Notes under the pieces: model-generated
Database searches by the model: none
The model's input: the letters and a program-made list of their open reading frames with translations, nothing else
Told to the model about the DNA's origin: nothing
Shown here: in pieces, positions 55,342-63,838 of the stretch
Layout: each line of letters starts with the position of its first letter
Numbering within the stretch: the stretch's first letter is position 1
Position numbers and translations under genes: made by a program
Assembly: GCF_003675875.1 (NCBI RefSeq)
Contig: NZ_RCDI01000002.1
Coordinates: 684,786 to 748,785, forward strand
Length of the DNA: 64,000 bases
From: Halostella limicola
Lineage (GTDB): Archaea; Halobacteriota; Halobacteria; Halobacteriales; Natronoarchaeaceae
Direction of reading: 5' to 3'

Positions 55342-55791
55342 ATGGAACTCGACGAGGTGGATCGGAAGATTCTGAAGATCCTGCAGGCCGACGGGCGGAC
55401 GGCACTGTCAGAGATCGCGCGTCGTCTCGACATGGGCAGCGCGACGATCCACGAACGAGTCAACGCCCTCGAGGCGGAGGGGTACATCAGAGAGTACCGC
55501 GCGGTCTTGGATCCAGAACTTCTGGACGTCGATCAGGTCGCGTTCATCCGCGTAACGACCACTGCGGGCCGGTTCTCGGAGGTGGCCGAACGGCTCGCGG
55601 AGGAGGACTACATCCAGGAGATCCACGAGATCACTGGTGACTCGGACCTGCTGTTGAAGGTCCGCGTCAGTGAGCAATCGGAAATCACGGACCTCCTCTC
55701 GACTATCGGCACGTACGAGGGCGTTGAGGAGACGTCGACCGACATCGCGCTCCGGAGCGTCATGGAGAAACACACGTTGACCCTCGAATGA
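55342..55791 (+). CDS. Lrp/AsnC-family transcriptional regulator
   Basis: The protein has 149 residues from ATG 55342 (a GTG at 55294 is in frame). The N-terminal HTH (LDEVDRKILKILQADGRTAL, then GSATIHERVNALEAEGYI) is followed by the RAM effector domain (VAFIRVTTTAGRFSEVAERL, EIHEITGDSDLLLKVRV). Lrp proteins sense amino acids or related amines. It lies between the two divergent blocks and its stop overlaps the next start (ATGA), so it probably controls both the transporter and the aminotransferase operons. Confidence 0.93.
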   Translation: MELDEVDRKILKILQADGRTALSEIARRLDMGSATIHERVNALEAEGYIREYRAVLDPELLDVDQVAFIRVTTTAGRFSEVAERLAEEDYIQEIHEITGDSDLLLKVRVSEQSEITDLLSTIGTYEGVEETSTDIALRSVMEKHTLTLE

Positions 55792-56663
55792 GTCTCTGGG
55801 AGAGCTCACCGTCCGTCCGATCGGAATACGGAACGCTGGAGCGGGTACTTGTCCACGAACCCGGCGCGGAGTTCAGCACCGTCGTCGACCCGGACGCCTG
55901 GGGCTGGGACGGCCTCCCCAGACAGGAGAAGGCGGCGGACGAACACGCGGCGTTCGTCGAGACGCTGGAGGACCACGAGGTCACTGTCGAGTACCTCGGC
56001 GAGACGTACGATCATCTCGCCGAGTCCCTGTTCGTTCGCGACGTCGGCTTCGCGGTCGAGGGCGGCATCGTCGTCGGAAAGATGGTCGAGGAGACGCGAC
56101 AGGGGGAGGAACGCCGGCTGAGCGAGCGGATCGTCGAGCTCGGGATGCCGATCTACCACACCGTCCACGGTTCGGGCGGGTTCGAGGCCGGCAACATGGT
56201 GTGGATCGACGAGGAGACTGTCGCGATCGGTCGGTCGCGAACCACCAACGCCGAGGGGATCCGACAGATCCGCACGGTGCTCGAAATGTACGATGTCGAC
56301 GTCATCGAAGTACCGATCTTCGGCAGCACGGAGAGTACCGGACAGACTCACCTGGCGCTGGTGTTCAGCATGGTCGCCCCCGATCTAGCGCTCGTCTACC
56401 CGCAGGCGATGCCGCCGGAGTTCCTGAACACGCTTCACGACCGCGGCATCGAGACCATCGAAGTACCGATGCGGGAACAGCGCAACCGGGCAGCGAGCAC
56501 GGTCGTCATTGATGACGAGACGGTGCTGTTGGCCGCCGGAAACCCCCAGACGCGAAGCGCTCTGGAGGACCAGGGACTGACGGTGACGGAACTGAACCTC
56601 CGCGAGATACAGAAGGCGGGTGGCGGCCTCAAGGGCCTGATCCTCCCGCTCGACAGGGCGTAG
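55788..56663 (+). CDS. DDAH/arginine-deiminase-fold protein, catalytic Cys missing
   Basis: A 291-residue member of the guanidino-group modifying superfamily (DDAH, arginine deiminase, amidinotransferase). The repeated beta-beta-alpha-beta propeller pattern is visible: YGTLERVLVHEPGAEF, LFVRDVGFAV, FEAGNMVWID (E133, N136) and THLALVFSMV (H188). The C-terminal motif that normally holds the nucleophile (GGL-x-C-L) reads GGLKGLIL here, with Gly at residue 283 (GGC codon). The usual Asp after FE.G is Asn. Hydrolase activity is therefore doubtful; a non-enzymatic or altered role is possible. Overlaps the Lrp gene by four bases. Confidence 0.82.
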   Translation: MSLWESSPSVRSEYGTLERVLVHEPGAEFSTVVDPDAWGWDGLPRQEKAADEHAAFVETLEDHEVTVEYLGETYDHLAESLFVRDVGFAVEGGIVVGKMVEETRQGEERRLSERIVELGMPIYHTVHGSGGFEAGNMVWIDEETVAIGRSRTTNAEGIRQIRTVLEMYDVDVIEVPIFGSTESTGQTHLALVFSMVAPDLALVYPQAMPPEFLNTLHDRGIETIEVPMREQRNRAASTVVIDDETVLLAAGNPQTRSALEDQGLTVTELNLREIQKAGGGLKGLILPLDRA

Positions 56664-56762
56664 CGCAAGGACTTCGAGCTGTTGTTCCTGTTTATGGAAC
56701 TTTTTCGGTTCGATGCTCATTTTACCAAAGATTTATTGGGTGTGTCGACTATCCCCAGTACG

Positions 56763-58157
56763 ATGAGTCTGGGTGACAAAGAACAAGAGCACGACCACGC
56801 CGAACTGCTCCGCCAGCGGACCCCGGGGAGCGAGACGTTCCACAAGCGGGCTGCCGACGTGACGCCGCTCGGGGTGGAGTCGAACGTGCGGTCGTTCGAC
56901 CCGTACCCCTTCTACGTGGAGTCGGCGGACGGGTCGTACGTGTACGACATAGACGACAACGAGTACCTCGACTTCCTCCTCGCGCTGGGGCCGATCATCC
57001 TCGGCCACGGCCATCCGGAAGTACGCGAGCGGGTGAAAGCGCAGGTCGACACCTGTGACCTCACGGCGACGCCGCAGCCGATCGCCATCGAGTTCATGGA
57101 GAAGGTCCGGGACATGACCCCCAGTATTGAGCAGGTTCGTCTCGCCAACAGCGGCACCGAGGCGACGATGCACGCCATCCGCGTGGCCCGCTCGTACACT
57201 GGAAACGACCTCGTCGCGAAACCCGAAGGAGGCTACGCGGGGGCGCACGACTACGCGCTTCAGAGCGTGTACGCCGCCCCCGAGGTCCTCGGTCCCGAGG
57301 ACGAACCGAACACGGTATCGTACGGGACGGGTATCCCCGACGTCGTCAGCGAAACCGTGGTCGCCTTCCCGTTCAACGACAAGGAAGCGACTGAGAAGAT
57401 ACTCCGGAAGCACGCCGACGACATGGCCGCGGTGATCATCGAACCGGTGATGTTCTCCTGCGGCTGTCTCAAGCCCGAAGACGGCTACCACGAGTTCCTG
57501 CGCGACCTCACGGAGGAACTGGGCATCGTCCTGATCTGGGACGAGGTGATGACCGGGTTCAGGCTCGGCCCGCAGTCCGCGCAGGGTCGGTTCGGCGTCA
57601 CCCCCGACATGACCACGTTCGCGAAGGCAGCAGGCGGCGGCTATCAGGTGGCCGGCTTCGGCGGTAAGCGGGAGATCATGGCCGAGATCGAGCCGCCGCG
57701 GAAGAAAGAGGAATCGAAGTGGAACAATTCCGCGTTCCACGGCGGGACGTATAACGGCCACCCGGTCTCCGCCGCGGCGGGACTCGCCACGCTGGAGATC
57801 CTCGACGACGGCGGCGTCTATGAACACATCGACCGGCTGGGCGACCGGCTGTTCACCGGCCTGCAGGAAGTGGCCGACGACGTCGGGATCGACGCCAATG
57901 TCCAGCACATCGGGTCGATGGGACAGGTGTACATGATGGACGAGGAGATCCACCGCTACCGCGATTCCTGGCACGCCAACGAGGACCAGTTCGCGGACTG
58001 GTGGCTGGAGGCCGCCGGCCGGGGCGTCCTCTTCGGCAACCCGATGCAGGGCGAGCGGTTCTTCACGACCTACACCCACACGGAAGAGCAAGTCGACCAT
58101 GCGCTGGAAGTCGCCGAGGAGGCCTTCCGCGCGGTAAACCACGAGTACGACACGTGA
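56763..58157 (+). CDS. class III aminotransferase, glutamate-1-semialdehyde-aminomutase-like
   Basis: The protein has 464 residues starting MSLGDKEQEHD at 56763; the frame begins earlier but without family resemblance. PLP enzyme features: SGTEATMHAIRVAR, GGYAGAHDY, the Asp in WDEVMTGFRLG and the expected PLP lysine in TFAKAAGGGYQVAGFGG. This branch, GSAM-like outside the haem pathway, includes several omega-amino acid and amine transaminases. It is separated from the DDAH-like gene by 99 bases and overlaps the second aminotransferase by four, so all belong to one transcript. Confidence 0.9.
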   Translation: MSLGDKEQEHDHAELLRQRTPGSETFHKRAADVTPLGVESNVRSFDPYPFYVESADGSYVYDIDDNEYLDFLLALGPIILGHGHPEVRERVKAQVDTCDLTATPQPIAIEFMEKVRDMTPSIEQVRLANSGTEATMHAIRVARSYTGNDLVAKPEGGYAGAHDYALQSVYAAPEVLGPEDEPNTVSYGTGIPDVVSETVVAFPFNDKEATEKILRKHADDMAAVIIEPVMFSCGCLKPEDGYHEFLRDLTEELGIVLIWDEVMTGFRLGPQSAQGRFGVTPDMTTFAKAAGGGYQVAGFGGKREIMAEIEPPRKKEESKWNNSAFHGGTYNGHPVSAAAGLATLEILDDGGVYEHIDRLGDRLFTGLQEVADDVGIDANVQHIGSMGQVYMMDEEIHRYRDSWHANEDQFADWWLEAAGRGVLFGNPMQGERFFTTYTHTEEQVDHALEVAEEAFRAVNHEYDT

Positions 58158-59452
58158 GCGAACAGCGGCCCCGAACCCCGACGGCGGAGAAGTACGAACA
58201 GTACGTAATGCCGATCTCGAAGGGATACGACCCCTTCGCGATCGATCGAGCCGAGGGGACCACGATGGTCACGACAGACGGCGAGGAGTACCTCGACGTG
58301 TTCTCGGGAATCGCGGTGACGAACGCTGGCCACAACCACCCTGACGTCGTCGACGCGGCGAAGGACCAACTCGACGACCTGATCCACACCTGCTCGTACG
58401 TCTACCAGAACGAGCCCGTCGCCGATCTCGCCGAGCGGATCGCCGAAATCACGCCCGGTGACCTGCAGAAGACGTTCTTCTGCAACTCGGGGACGGAAGC
58501 CGTCGAGGGATCGATCAAGCTCGCACGGAAGTACACCGGGAGCAAGGAGGTCGTCGCCCTGGAGATGGCGTTCCACGGTCGAACCCTCGGATCCCTCGCG
58601 CTGACCGGCAACCACGCCTACAAGCACGGGATGGCCCCGACGGTGAACGACGTCACCCACGCCCCGGCGCCGTACCAGTACCGCTCCGAGTACGGCGACC
58701 TTCCCGAAGCTGAGTTCACCGAGGCGGCCGCGCGGGAACTGGAACGGGTGATCGGCACCCACACCAGCGGCGACCTCGCGGCGGTCGTCGTCGAACCCGT
58801 GATGGGCGAGGGAGGGATCGTCGTTCCGCCCGCAGACTACCTCCAGCGGGTGAAGGAGATCGCCCACGACCACGGCGGCCTGTTCGTCGTCGACGAGGTG
58901 CAGTCGGGCTACGGACGCACTGGGACGATGTTCGCCTGCGAGCAGTTCGACGTCGTGCCCGACATCATGCCCCAGGCGAAGGGGATCGCCGACGGTCTTC
59001 CGCTCGGTGCGTTCACCGCCCCGGCGGAGATCGCGGATGCCTTCGAGGCGGGCGACCACCTCTCGACGTTCGGCGGCAACCCCGTCTGCTGCGCCGCGGC
59101 CCTGGCGAACATCGACGCCCTGGAGGACGGTATCGTCTCGAACGCCGCCGATCAGGGTGGGTGGCTCGGCGACCGTCTCGCCGATCTGGAGGTCGAATAC
59201 GATGTCGTCGGAGACACCCGCGGCCGCGGACTGATGTACGGCGTCGAACTCGTTGACGGCGAGAATGCGCCGGCGAAGAAGGCGGCGAAGCGAGTCCGGA
59301 CCCACATGCGCGACGAACACGGCGTGCTCATCGGCGTGGGCGGCTACTACAAGAACGTCATGCGGTTCCAGCCGCCGCTAACGATCACGCGAGGGGAGCT
59401 CGAACGAGCGGTCACGGCGCTCGAGGACGCGCTCCGGGAACTGCATGGCTGA
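58154..59452 (+). CDS. class III aminotransferase, 4-aminobutyrate/ornithine type
   Basis: The protein has 432 residues from the GTG at 58154, which overlaps the previous stop (GTGA); a longer frame from 58001 runs through the preceding gene and is rejected. Motifs: NSGTEAVEGSIKLARKYT, AFHGRTLGSLALTGN, the Asp in VVDEVQSGYGRTG and the PLP lysine in MPQAKGIADGLPLGAF. It should move the terminal amino group of a diamine or omega-amino acid to an oxo acid, giving an aldehyde for the ALDHs. It overlaps the oxidase gene by eight bases. Confidence 0.93.
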   Translation: MSEQRPRTPTAEKYEQYVMPISKGYDPFAIDRAEGTTMVTTDGEEYLDVFSGIAVTNAGHNHPDVVDAAKDQLDDLIHTCSYVYQNEPVADLAERIAEITPGDLQKTFFCNSGTEAVEGSIKLARKYTGSKEVVALEMAFHGRTLGSLALTGNHAYKHGMAPTVNDVTHAPAPYQYRSEYGDLPEAEFTEAAARELERVIGTHTSGDLAAVVVEPVMGEGGIVVPPADYLQRVKEIAHDHGGLFVVDEVQSGYGRTGTMFACEQFDVVPDIMPQAKGIADGLPLGAFTAPAEIADAFEAGDHLSTFGGNPVCCAAALANIDALEDGIVSNAADQGGWLGDRLADLEVEYDVVGDTRGRGLMYGVELVDGENAPAKKAAKRVRTHMRDEHGVLIGVGGYYKNVMRFQPPLTITRGELERAVTALEDALRELHG

Positions 59453-60587
59453 CGACGTCCTCGTCGTTGGCGGCGGCGTCATAGGTTGCGCCGTCGCGCG
59501 GGCGCTCGCTCCTGACCACGACGTCCGGCTCGTTGAGCGCGACCACGTGGCGTCCGGCGCGACGGCGCTGGCCGCCGGCGAAGTGACGATGACGCCGTCC
59601 TACACCGACCACCCGAACATCGCGGCACACGCGAACGCGTTCTTCCGCGAGTACGATGGTGCCGAATTCACCGAACGGCCGAGCCTCGAACTCGTACCGT
59701 CGAAACGGGAATCCCAAGCGCGTCGGCGCGCCGATCGGCTGACGGCAGAGGACCTTCCTGTCGAGTTCCTCGATTCCGGATCCGTCGAAACCTGTCATCC
59801 CCGATTCGATCTCGACGGATTCGCCGGCGCTGTTCGCCACGCCGACACGGGGTTTCTCGATCCGTACGCGTTCGCGACAGCGCTGCAAGCCAACGCTGTC
59901 GACCGCGGCGCGACGGTGGAGACGGGAACTGTCGTCGAGGACGTACTCGTCACGGACGGGTCGGTTCGAGGCGTCGCCACCGACGACGGCGAGCGCCGCG
60001 CGTCGACGGTCGTCGTCGCGGCAGGGTGGCGCTCCGAGCAACTGCTACGGGACGTTTTGCAGGTTCCGGTTCGACCGTACCGGACACAGTGCGTCGTTCT
60101 CGACCCCGCCGTCGACCTCTCGGACGACTTCCCGATGGGCTGGATACCCGGCGAGCACGTGTACTTCCGTCCGGAGCACTCCGGCCGTCTCCTCGTCGGC
60201 GGTTGGTCGTTCGCCGAAGACGACCCCGACCGAGCGTCCGGCGACGAGGACGAAGCGTTCCGCGACCACGTCGCTGACCTCCTGCCGCGTGTCCTGAACG
60301 GCTTCGAACGGGCACGGTTCGTCGACGGCTGGGCGGGTGTCGACAGTGCGACGCCCGATACGAGACCGATCGTAGACGCACCCCCGGTCGCACCCGAGGG
60401 ACTGGTCGTCGCGACGGGGTTCCACGGACGGGGCGTGATGACTGCACCCGTCGCGGCGACCGCGGTTCGGTCGCTGGTGACTGGAGAGAAGGCTCCGTTC
60501 TCGCTGAGAGTGTTCTCACTCGACCGCTTCGACTCGACGCGCCGGGACTTCGAGTTCCGTAGCATCAGCGCTGGAACGGACGCGTAG
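59445..60587 (+). CDS. FAD-dependent amine/amino-acid oxidase, DadA-like
   Basis: The protein has 380 residues. The dinucleotide site VVGGGVIGCAVARAL (residues 5-19) is followed by VERDHVASGATALAAGEVT. The C-terminal FAD motif reads GLVVATGFHGRGVMTAP. Members oxidise secondary amines, N-methyl amino acids or D-amino acids. As the last gene of the plus-strand operon it could start or branch the degradation of an N-substituted amine. Part of its 5' half exists again as a relic at 63.5 kb. Confidence 0.9.
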   Translation: MADDVLVVGGGVIGCAVARALAPDHDVRLVERDHVASGATALAAGEVTMTPSYTDHPNIAAHANAFFREYDGAEFTERPSLELVPSKRESQARRRADRLTAEDLPVEFLDSGSVETCHPRFDLDGFAGAVRHADTGFLDPYAFATALQANAVDRGATVETGTVVEDVLVTDGSVRGVATDDGERRASTVVVAAGWRSEQLLRDVLQVPVRPYRTQCVVLDPAVDLSDDFPMGWIPGEHVYFRPEHSGRLLVGGWSFAEDDPDRASGDEDEAFRDHVADLLPRVLNGFERARFVDGWAGVDSATPDTRPIVDAPPVAPEGLVVATGFHGRGVMTAPVAATAVRSLVTGEKAPFSLRVFSLDRFDSTRRDFEFRSISAGTDA

Positions 60588-60616
60588 TCTCGACGCCATT
60601 CTGAACGGGTATCGAA

Positions 60617-60740
60617 GTCGTCGGACGGCAGCGGGGCGGTACCGCGCTCTCGGCCGCGTCCTGCACTCGGTACGACTCTTCGGTGAGTTCGAGTGAGGGG
60701 AGTCGAACACGGGGAGTCCTGCCGCCAGGCATTATTTAAA
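60617..60740. repeat. 124-bp diverged direct repeat, copy 2
   Basis: Second copy of the repeat at 45017-45140, in the same orientation and exactly 15,600 bases away. It begins 30 bases past the oxidase stop codon. The two copies bracket the amine-catabolism block. Confidence 0.7.
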
Positions 60741-61142
60741 TATTATATATTGGAGAAATAATATCCACCTTGATAGAAATGATTCAGGCGGACGGTTTCG
60801 GGAGGCGACGGCTCCGGTTAGTCGAGCCCGACTCTCGCCTGCGACGTTCGTCGTCCCTCCCCACGAAGATCCGCCGTATTCGGGATCGCCGCGAGTGCGT
60901 CCTCGGGCCGCGACGAGTCGGCAGCCTCGATAGCGCTCTCGCATGCACTAATCCTTTCTCGACGCCACTGATGCGCGTCGACGTTTGCGAGTCCTCCACT
61001 GCACGGACCCCGACGGCCGGTTCTACGAGGGTGTACCGGTCCAATGATTGCGCGAGCGCGGTCGGGTGTGAGACGTTGGGGGACGTATCTGGGCCGCAGT
61101 GCGCGCCGGCGGACCTCGGTGGGTGTGACCGTCGCGACGGCA
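60741..61142. other. intergenic stretch, no gene recognised
   Basis: About 400 bases. At 60,937 a short stretch GATAGCGCTCTCGCATGCAC nearly equals one upstream of the class I aminotransferase (62,120), again pointing to local duplication. Frames are of antisense-like composition. Confidence 0.4.
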
Positions 61143-61493
61143 TCAACGGGCTCGCAGCGGTGTTCGATCGCGTACCGAGAGGGTGGTATCGTTTGAACAC
61201 GTCGGGCACTGCGGACGGCATCGGTCACCGTCGACGATCGCCAGGAACGGATTCCCCGTGACTGAATTGATCGAGAACCCTGGTTCGCCGCTGTTTTTCG
61301 GGCGTACCTCGTCGCCTTCACCAAAGCCGCGTTTGAAGATTCGGTTGCAGTTTCGACACTGGAACGTCACCGTGAAGACGATATCTGCCGGCTCGTAGGA
61401 CGCACGGTCGTCGTAGCGGAAGACGTACTGGCAAGTGCTGCACGTCGCGCTGTTGTATTCTTCAGGCTCCCCGCACTCGGGACAGCGATCCAT
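61143..61493 (-). CDS. zinc-ribbon protein, 116 aa
   Basis: Four Cys pairs are spread along the protein: CPEC (4-7), CSTC (18-21), CRNC near 46-49 and CPTC near 95-98. This is enough for two zinc ribbons, the first and second pair forming one (DRCPECGEPEEYNSATCSTC), the third and fourth the other. No catalytic motif is present. It could bind nucleic acid or protein; no specific family is recognised. It is divergent to the hypothetical gene at 61558 with 64 bases between. Confidence 0.7.
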   Translation of the reverse strand: MDRCPECGEPEEYNSATCSTCQYVFRYDDRASYEPADIVFTVTFQCRNCNRIFKRGFGEGDEVRPKNSGEPGFSINSVTGNPFLAIVDGDRCRPQCPTCSNDTTLSVRDRTPLRAR

Positions 61494-61557
61494 ACGTCCA
61501 CTACCCGTAAGAGACAGAAATACCCACTACTTTGTGCTGCAGCACCGACTATCGGTT

Positions 61558-62082
61558 ATGGATCATCCCTCGGTCGAGATCCAACTTCCCTTCGGCGATG
61601 ATGCACATCGTTTGGCGGTGCCGCTGGAGACGACCCACTTCTACTGGGGCGCGGTCGGGGTCGGTACTGCAACTGACCCGCCCGCGGCGCTCGCCGACGA
61701 ATTCTGTGGTGCTCAAACACGGATTCTCGACGAGTGCCGCGACCGCATCGACTGTACGCTGACTCTCGACGGCGACGCCGAAGCACTCTTGGAGGAGGTT
61801 CGTCGCACTGGCGACCGCCGCGAACGAGCGTTCTGGAAAGCGACGGAGCCGCCCGAGTTGCCGCTGACGGCGACCGCGACACTCACGACGGACGGGGAGG
61901 CGCCGTCGCTTGGATCTGAACCAATCGCGCTCTGGACGCCTGCGAACGAGGTGATCCCGTGGGGCGAGACAGTTCGGACGGAACTCGAACTCGTGGCGGC
62001 GTCGTCAACCATCCCGATGGGTACAGACAGACTCTGGGGCCGGCATGACGTCTACGTTCCACAGCCAGTGAGTCTCGTCTGA
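61558..62082 (+). CDS. hypothetical protein, 174 aa
   Basis: The ATG at 61558 opens a frame with acidic, natural composition (VEIQLPFGDDAHRLAVPLET, LADEFCGAQTRILDECRDRI, WTPANEVIPWGETVRTELEL). Strands dominate, with one central helix. Its predicted architecture gives no clue to function and no family is recognised. It begins 64 bases from the divergent zinc-ribbon gene. Confidence 0.6.
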   Translation: MDHPSVEIQLPFGDDAHRLAVPLETTHFYWGAVGVGTATDPPAALADEFCGAQTRILDECRDRIDCTLTLDGDAEALLEEVRRTGDRRERAFWKATEPPELPLTATATLTTDGEAPSLGSEPIALWTPANEVIPWGETVRTELELVAASSTIPMGTDRLWGRHDVYVPQPVSLV

Positions 62083-62194
62083 CGGACCTCGGCAGTAACG
62101 CCGCCGCGTCCGGTGAACCTGATAGCGCTCTCGCAGGCACGACTCCTTCCTCGTACGCGCGAACCCTTTTGTCTCGACGCCCTGTGGGCTTCGT

Positions 62195-63349
62195 ATGACC
62201 GGTATCACCGAACGGGCGCGGGCCGTCGAGCAGTCGTCGATCCGCCTGATGTTCGACATGGCCGAAGCGTCCGACCAGGACCTCGTCCGCCTCGAAGTGG
62301 GCGAACCCGACTTCGACACGCCCGAACACATCGTCGACGCCGCGCACGACGCAGCCCAAGCGGGCCACACTCACTACACGTCGAACGCCGGGCTACCCGA
62401 ACTTCGCGAGGCTATCAGCGACACGATGCGCGACGAGTTCGACGTGCGCGTCGACCCGGACGAGGTCGTCGTCACCAACGGCGGCATGGAGGCGCTGCAC
62501 CTCGCCGTGCTCGCGACCGTCGGCCCGGGCGAGGAGTTGCTGCTCCCGTCGCCGACCTGGCCGAACTACCGAGGGCAGGCGCTGCTGGCGGACGGCGTCC
62601 CCGTCGAGGTGCCGATGCCCGCGGCCGAGGGGTATCCCCTCGACCCGGACCGCGTCCGCGACGCGATGTCCGAGGACACCGCGGCGGTCGTGCTGTGTTC
62701 GCCGTCGAACCCGACCGGGCAGGTCTACGAGGAAGACGCGATCCGAGCGGTGGTCGCTGCGGCGGCCGATCACGACGCGTACGTCGTCGCCGACGAGGTG
62801 TACGCGGGGCTCTCGTACGACCGCGACGTCACCGGAATCGCGGCGCTCACTGACCATCCGGACCACGTTCTCACGGTCAACTCCTGCTCGAAGAGCTACG
62901 CGATGACGGGCTGGCGGCTCGGCTGGCTCGCCGGCCCGAGCGAGGCGACCGACGAGGTGACGAAGATGCACGAGAGCACCACCGCGTGCGCCTCGTCGGT
63001 CGCCCAGCACGCCGCACTGGCGGCGCTGACCGGGCCACAGGAGCCGATCGAGGAGATGTACGAGACGTTCCGGGAGCGGCGTGACTACGTCGTCGACCGT
63101 ATCGAGGCTATCGAGGGGTTCTCTTGTCCACGGCCAGAGGGGGCGTTTTACGCGTTCGTCGACCCGGACGTCGAGGCGTCGAGTCTCGACGTCGCGAAGG
63201 AACTGCTGACCGACTACGGCGTCGTGCTCGCGCCCGGCGACGGGTTCGGCGAGGCGGGCGAGGGGCAACTTCGGCTGAGCTTCGCCAACGATATGGACCG
63301 TCTCGAAACCGGCTTCGACCGCATCGAGCGCTTCTTCGACGACCGCTGA
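62195..63349 (+). CDS. class I aminotransferase (AspC/pyridoxal-phosphate type)
   Basis: A 384-residue fold-type I PLP enzyme. The N-terminal EVGEPDFDTPEHIVDAAHDA, HYTSNAGLPELREAI, CSPSNPTGQVY, VADEVYAGLSYD and the PLP lysine in SCSKSYAMTGWRLG are typical of aspartate/aromatic-type transaminases. The substrate cannot be told. The gene is alone, but a relic of its last third lies at 43.6 kb and it borders a relic of the oxidase gene, so it was part of the duplicated segment. The upstream region (62,090-62,194) is short and may hold the promoter. Confidence 0.92.
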   Translation: MTGITERARAVEQSSIRLMFDMAEASDQDLVRLEVGEPDFDTPEHIVDAAHDAAQAGHTHYTSNAGLPELREAISDTMRDEFDVRVDPDEVVVTNGGMEALHLAVLATVGPGEELLLPSPTWPNYRGQALLADGVPVEVPMPAAEGYPLDPDRVRDAMSEDTAAVVLCSPSNPTGQVYEEDAIRAVVAAAADHDAYVVADEVYAGLSYDRDVTGIAALTDHPDHVLTVNSCSKSYAMTGWRLGWLAGPSEATDEVTKMHESTTACASSVAQHAALAALTGPQEPIEEMYETFRERRDYVVDRIEAIEGFSCPRPEGAFYAFVDPDVEASSLDVAKELLTDYGVVLAPGDGFGEAGEGQLRLSFANDMDRLETGFDRIERFFDDR

Positions 63350-63513
63350 CGCTCGAAACAGCGCGAACAGTCGATTGACGGGTGTCCGCTTGCTTTCTAA
63401 CTAAACGAGCGGTCTTTCTAGAGTTTCTAGAATAGTGGTACTGGTTACCTCAGCGGCAGTGGATATGCTTGTACGGTAGGGTTCCATCCAAGACTGCTCT
63501 CTGTGTCGGCCAA

Positions 63514-63838
63514 CGTTCGTCGAACGCGACCACGAGGAGTCCGGCGCGACGGCGCTTGCCGCCGGCGAAGTGACGATGACGCCGTCCTACACCGACCGCC
63601 CGAGCGTCGCGGCACATGCGAACGCGTTCTTCCGCGAGTACGACGGGGCCGAGTTCACCGAGCGGCTGAGCCTCGAACTCGTGCCGTCGAAGTGAGAGGC
63701 TGAGGCTCGGCTGTGCGCCGACGGTTGGCGGCCGGCGACCTCTCGGTCGAGATCCTCGATCCGGATCCGTCGAGACCTGTCATCCCCCGATTCGATCTCG
63801 ACGGTCTCGCCGGCGCTGTTCGCCACGACGATACAAAG
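63514..63838 (+). pseudogene. decayed partial copy of the DadA-like oxidase
   Basis: The stretch closely follows 59528-59855: ATALAAGEVTMTPSYTDRP, AHANAFFREYDGAEFTERLS and LELVPSK are nearly unchanged, followed by a stop (TGA at 63692-63694), several indels and the later segment PRFDLDG-like in another frame. It lacks the N-terminal FAD motif and most of the protein. Confidence 0.85.

Noticed and set aside
55157-55405. Longer start for the PotB permease
   Set aside because: The extra 83 codons cover the divergent promoter region and overlap the Lrp gene start; the permease begins naturally at 55156.
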